Below, piece by piece: positions 19,024 to 22,207 of a stretch of DNA of 22,207 nt; positions within the stretch are counted from its first letter, which is position 1; each line of letters begins with the position of its first letter. Origin of the DNA: an uncultured Rivibacter sp. (GTDB lineage: Bacteria; Pseudomonadota; Gammaproteobacteria; Burkholderiales; Burkholderiaceae); assembly GCA_946481025.1 (NCBI GenBank), contig CAMLNA010000069.1, positions 1 to 22,207 of the forward strand, given 5' to 3'. A model generated the notes under the pieces. The model did no database searches. It was not told the origin of the DNA and saw nothing but the letters and a program-made list of their open reading frames with translations. The translations under genes and the position numbers were made by a program.

Positions 19024-19113
19024 GACGTATGCGACGAGACGAAGGTGCCCGTTCGCCCTTGAATGCCGAAGGGCCGCAACGGAATCTGGCGTTGGAAAAA
19101 GGTGGGACGAGGT

Positions 19114-20052
19114 TCAGGCCACGCCGGCCAGCACCCTGAGGTGCGCGCCGACGCTGCGCGCAAGGGCGCCCAGGTTGTAGCCGCCTTCGAGGCAGGACAC
19201 GATGCGGCCCTTCGCATGGCGCTCGGCCACGTCGACGATGCGGCGGGTGATCCATTCGTAGTCGGCCTCGACGAGGCCGAGCTGGCCGAGGTCGTCGTCG
19301 CGGTGCGCGTCGAAGCCGGCCGACACGAAGATCATCTGCGGCTTGAAGGCTTCGAGCCGGGGCATCCACATGGCCTCGATCAGCTCGCGGATCTCCATGC
19401 CGCGCGTGTACGGCGGGATCGGCAGGTTGATCATGTTCTCGCCCTTGGGCACCGCGCCCGAGCCGGGATACAGCGGATGCTGGAAGAAGCTCACCATCAG
19501 CACGCGGTCGTCGTTCGCGATGATGTCTTCGGTGCCGTTGCCGTGGTGCACGTCGAAATCGACGATGGCCACGCGCTTGAGCCCCCGCACGTCGAGCGCA
19601 TGACGGGCCGCGATGGCCACGTTGTTGAAGAAGCAGAAACCCATGGCCGCGCCGCGCGTGGCGTGGTGGCCCGGCGGGCGCACCGCGCAGAAGGCGTTGT
19701 GCGCCTCGCCGTCGATCACCGCGTCGGTGGCCGCCACCGCCGCGCCGGCGGCGCGCACCGCCGCACGCCAGCTGTGCCGGCAGACCATGGTGTCGGGGTC
19801 GATGGCGCGGGGCTGCCCGCTTTCCTGCACCCGCAGCATGAACTCCTTCAGCTCGGCGACGTAGCCGCTCGCGTGCGCGAGCGCCACGTCGGTCAGGTCG
19901 ACCTCCGGCGCTTCGCAGCGCTGCAGCGCCACGTCGAGGCCGGTGCCGATGAGGTGGTCCTCGATCGCATCGAGGCGCTGCGGGCATTCGGGGTGGCCGG
20001 CACCCATGTCGTGCAGGCGGCAATCGGGGTGGCTGTAGAAGGCGGTGGCCAT
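19114..20052 (-). CDS. Histone-deacetylase-family amidohydrolase (acetylpolyamine/HDAH-like)
   Basis: A zinc-dependent amidohydrolase of 312 residues that removes acetyl or acyl groups from amines. In bacteria the family acts on acetylpolyamines, acetoin-pathway proteins or unknown small amides. The active site is complete: His129-His130 in VRPPGHHATRG, zinc ligands Asp167 and His169 in DFDVHHGNGT, Asp248 in SAGFDAHRDD, and the transition-state tyrosine Tyr292 in LEGGYNL. FCFFNNVAIAA (139-149) is also typical. The sequence is closest in style to the class II-like bacterial group. The ATG at 20052 has AAGGGA 5 bases upstream; an upstream in-frame start at 20136 would run into the divergent moxR gene and is rejected. 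It faces moxR with 55 bp between starts. The substrate cannot be assigned. Confidence 0.93.
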   Translation of the reverse strand: MATAFYSHPDCRLHDMGAGHPECPQRLDAIEDHLIGTGLDVALQRCEAPEVDLTDVALAHASGYVAELKEFMLRVQESGQPRAIDPDTMVCRHSWRAAVRAAGAAVAATDAVIDGEAHNAFCAVRPPGHHATRGAAMGFCFFNNVAIAARHALDVRGLKRVAIVDFDVHHGNGTEDIIANDDRVLMVSFFQHPLYPGSGAVPKGENMINLPIPPYTRGMEIRELIEAMWMPRLEAFKPQMIFVSAGFDAHRDDDLGQLGLVEADYEWITRRIVDVAERHAKGRIVSCLEGGYNLGALARSVGAHLRVLAGVA

Positions 20053-20107
20053 GCCGTTCCCTTGTCTTCCTCTTTGGTCCTTCGACTTTGAGCTAAGGTG
20101 CGGGCCT

Positions 20108-21034
<927 letters not shown>

Positions 21035-21048
21035 AGCCGCAAGCTGCC

Positions 21049-22041
21049 ATGCAACTCGCCCTGCCCCATCCGGCGCGCGCGCTGCGAGCCCGCTGGCGAA
21101 ACTGGTGGGAAGCGCGCCTGCCGCGCACCGACACGCTCACGCTCACCCAGCGCAACGTCTATATCCTGCCCACGCGCGCGGGGCTGATGTTCGGCGTCAC
21201 GCTCCTGGTGCTGCTGGTGGCGTCCATCAACTACCAGCTCAACCTCGGTTATGTGCTCACCTTCCTGCTCGCGGGCGCCGGCGTGGTCTCGATGCATGTG
21301 ACGCACGGCACCTTGCGCGGACTCACTCTGCACCTGCGACCGGCCGCGGCGGTGTTTGCCGGCGATGCAGCGGTTCTCGAAGTCTCGTTGCGCAGCACGG
21401 CGAACCGGCCTCGATATGGCATCGGCGTGCGCGTCGAAGGCGAAGGCCAGGCTCGTTCCTGGAGCTGGAGCGACGTGCCCTCCGGCGGCCATGCAACCAC
21501 CCACGTGAGCTTCGTGCCGCCGCGCCGCGGCCGGCACGCCGTCCCCGCCCTGATGGCCGAAACCCGCTTTCCGCTCGGCCTGTTCCGAGCCTGGACGATC
21601 TGGCGGCCGGCCGCCCAGGTGCTGGTCTACCCGAAGCCGGAACGCCCGGCGCCGCCGGTGCCGGCCGCGCGCGCCATGCCCGGCGGACCGACCCTGGCGC
21701 GCAGCCAGGATGGTGGCGAGGTCGAAGGGGTGCGCGGCTACCGGCGCGGCGATCCGATCAAGCTGGTGGTCTGGAAGAAGGCCGCGCGGGCGCTGGAAAC
21801 CGGCGGAGAACTCGTGGCCCGCGACACCGCCTCGTCCGCACGCCTGGAGCTGTGGCTCGACTGGCAGCACACCGCAGGCCTGTCACCGGAAGACCGCCTG
21901 TCGCGACTGACCGCCTGGGTGCTGGCGGCCGACCGGGCCGGCGCCGCCTACGGACTGCGGCTGCCGGGGCGCGAACTGCCGCCCGCCGATGGCGATCTGC
22001 ACCGCCGGGACTGCCTCGAGCTGCTGGCGACGTGGACCTGA
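21049..22041 (+). CDS. DUF58-domain protein (MoxR partner)
   Basis: A 330-residue membrane-anchored protein of the DUF58 family, found beside MoxR ATPases; its molecular role is unknown. Two hydrophobic helices near the N-terminus (about 46-60 and 66-84, LMFGVTLLVLLVASI and GYVLTFLLAGAGVVSM) anchor it. A beta-rich domain follows (85-200). The DUF58 signature is at about 225-250: GGEVEGVRGYRRGDPIKLVV followed by WKKAAR, with a good match to the consensus R-x-Y-x-x-G-D...W-K-x-x-A-R. The ATG at 21049 follows the MoxR stop by 14 bp. The stop at 22039-22041 is followed at once by a repeat element that separates this operon from the next gene. Confidence 0.92.
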   Translation: MQLALPHPARALRARWRNWWEARLPRTDTLTLTQRNVYILPTRAGLMFGVTLLVLLVASINYQLNLGYVLTFLLAGAGVVSMHVTHGTLRGLTLHLRPAAAVFAGDAAVLEVSLRSTANRPRYGIGVRVEGEGQARSWSWSDVPSGGHATTHVSFVPPRRGRHAVPALMAETRFPLGLFRAWTIWRPAAQVLVYPKPERPAPPVPAARAMPGGPTLARSQDGGEVEGVRGYRRGDPIKLVVWKKAARALETGGELVARDTASSARLELWLDWQHTAGLSPEDRLSRLTAWVLAADRAGAAYGLRLPGRELPPADGDLHRRDCLELLATWT

Positions 22042-22044
22042 AGT

Positions 22045-22168
22045 GAAATCCCGATTCATTCACCGCGAAGGCGCGGAGGACGCAGAGGACCGCAGAGAAG
22101 ACCTCAATTCCTCCGCGGATCTCCGCGCCCTCCGCGCCTCCGCGGTGAAGGTTGTTGAATCCCGTTTC
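22045..22168. repeat. Dispersed GC-rich intergenic inverted-repeat element
   Basis: Purine-rich units on the left (CACCGCGAAGGCGCGGAGGA, then CGCAGAGGACCGCAGAGA) face pyrimidine-rich complements on the right (CTCCGCGGATCTCCGCGCCC, then TCCGCGCCTCCGCGGTGAA). The outer ends, GAAATCCCGATTCA and TTGAATCCCGTTTC, are themselves imperfect inverted repeats. The CTCTGCG/CCTCCGCG periodic sequence is a type I recall as scattered in intergenic regions of many bacteria. RNA from either strand would fold into a long hairpin, which may end the moxR-DUF58 transcript. The remaining 39 bases to the window edge show nothing recognisable. Confidence 0.7.
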
Positions 22169-22207
22169 ATGCGTCGGCGGTGCTGCCAACGCGCCATGGA
22201 CAACTGA

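Noticed and set aside
22042..22207. Small coding region at the window's right edge (frame 21989-22207)
   Set aside because: The frame overlaps the end of the DUF58 gene and runs through the inverted-repeat element, with no ribosome binding site or protein-like composition.

Overview
The window is GC-rich, densely coded DNA, most likely a chromosomal segment of a betaproteobacterium of the order Burkholderiales (Comamonadaceae, or a Rubrivivax/Leptothrix-type relative). This is an inference from the style of the housekeeping proteins (acetyl-CoA synthetase, single-chain class I fumarase, NhaA, YqhA, MoxR/DUF58) and the strong G/C bias at third codon positions. I see no rRNA, tRNA, CRISPR array, phage gene or insertion sequence.

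Layout. (1) 1-4996 is central metabolism and ion homeostasis: a truncated acetyl-CoA synthetase gene (minus), a divergent small YqhA-type membrane protein (plus), nhaA (minus, convergent with yqhA) and a divergent class I fumarase (plus) ending in a clear rho-independent terminator. (2) 4997-5383 is an unassigned leader, the longest non-coding stretch. (3) 5384-8855 is a tight three-gene plus-strand operon: a thiamine-diphosphate enzyme of the acetolactate synthase type followed by two small citrate-synthase/citryl-CoA-lyase-fold proteins, the last two overlapping by ATGA. The two small proteins appear to have lost different parts of the catalytic triad. This is the best candidate for an undescribed pathway. 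(4) 8873-15269 is a transport and sensing cluster: a TonB-dependent receptor and a secreted SGNH hydrolase (both minus), then a divergent periplasmic binding protein and a membrane hybrid histidine kinase (plus). (5) 15344-17455 (minus) encodes a secreted three-module chitin-degrading protein: AA10 lytic polysaccharide monooxygenase, CBM5/12-like chitin-binding module and GH18 chitinase, joined by Thr-Pro-Ala-Pro linkers. (6) 17737-20052 (minus) carries an MscS-family channel and a histone-deacetylase-like amidohydrolase. (7) 20108-22041 (plus) is a MoxR AAA+ ATPase with its usual DUF58 partner. The window ends in a GC-rich imperfect inverted repeat of a dispersed intergenic type.

How the genes work together. 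The acetate and fumarate enzymes feed the TCA cycle. The ThDP and citrate-synthase-like genes look like one enzymatic unit making or breaking carbon-carbon bonds of keto-acids or acyl-CoA compounds, substrate unknown. The receptor, binding protein and kinase look like an outer-membrane-to-inner-membrane ligand uptake and signalling chain. The chitinase supports life on chitin. Start sites were chosen from ribosome binding sites, signal peptides and family lengths; many long antisense reading frames in this GC-rich DNA were treated as shadows.
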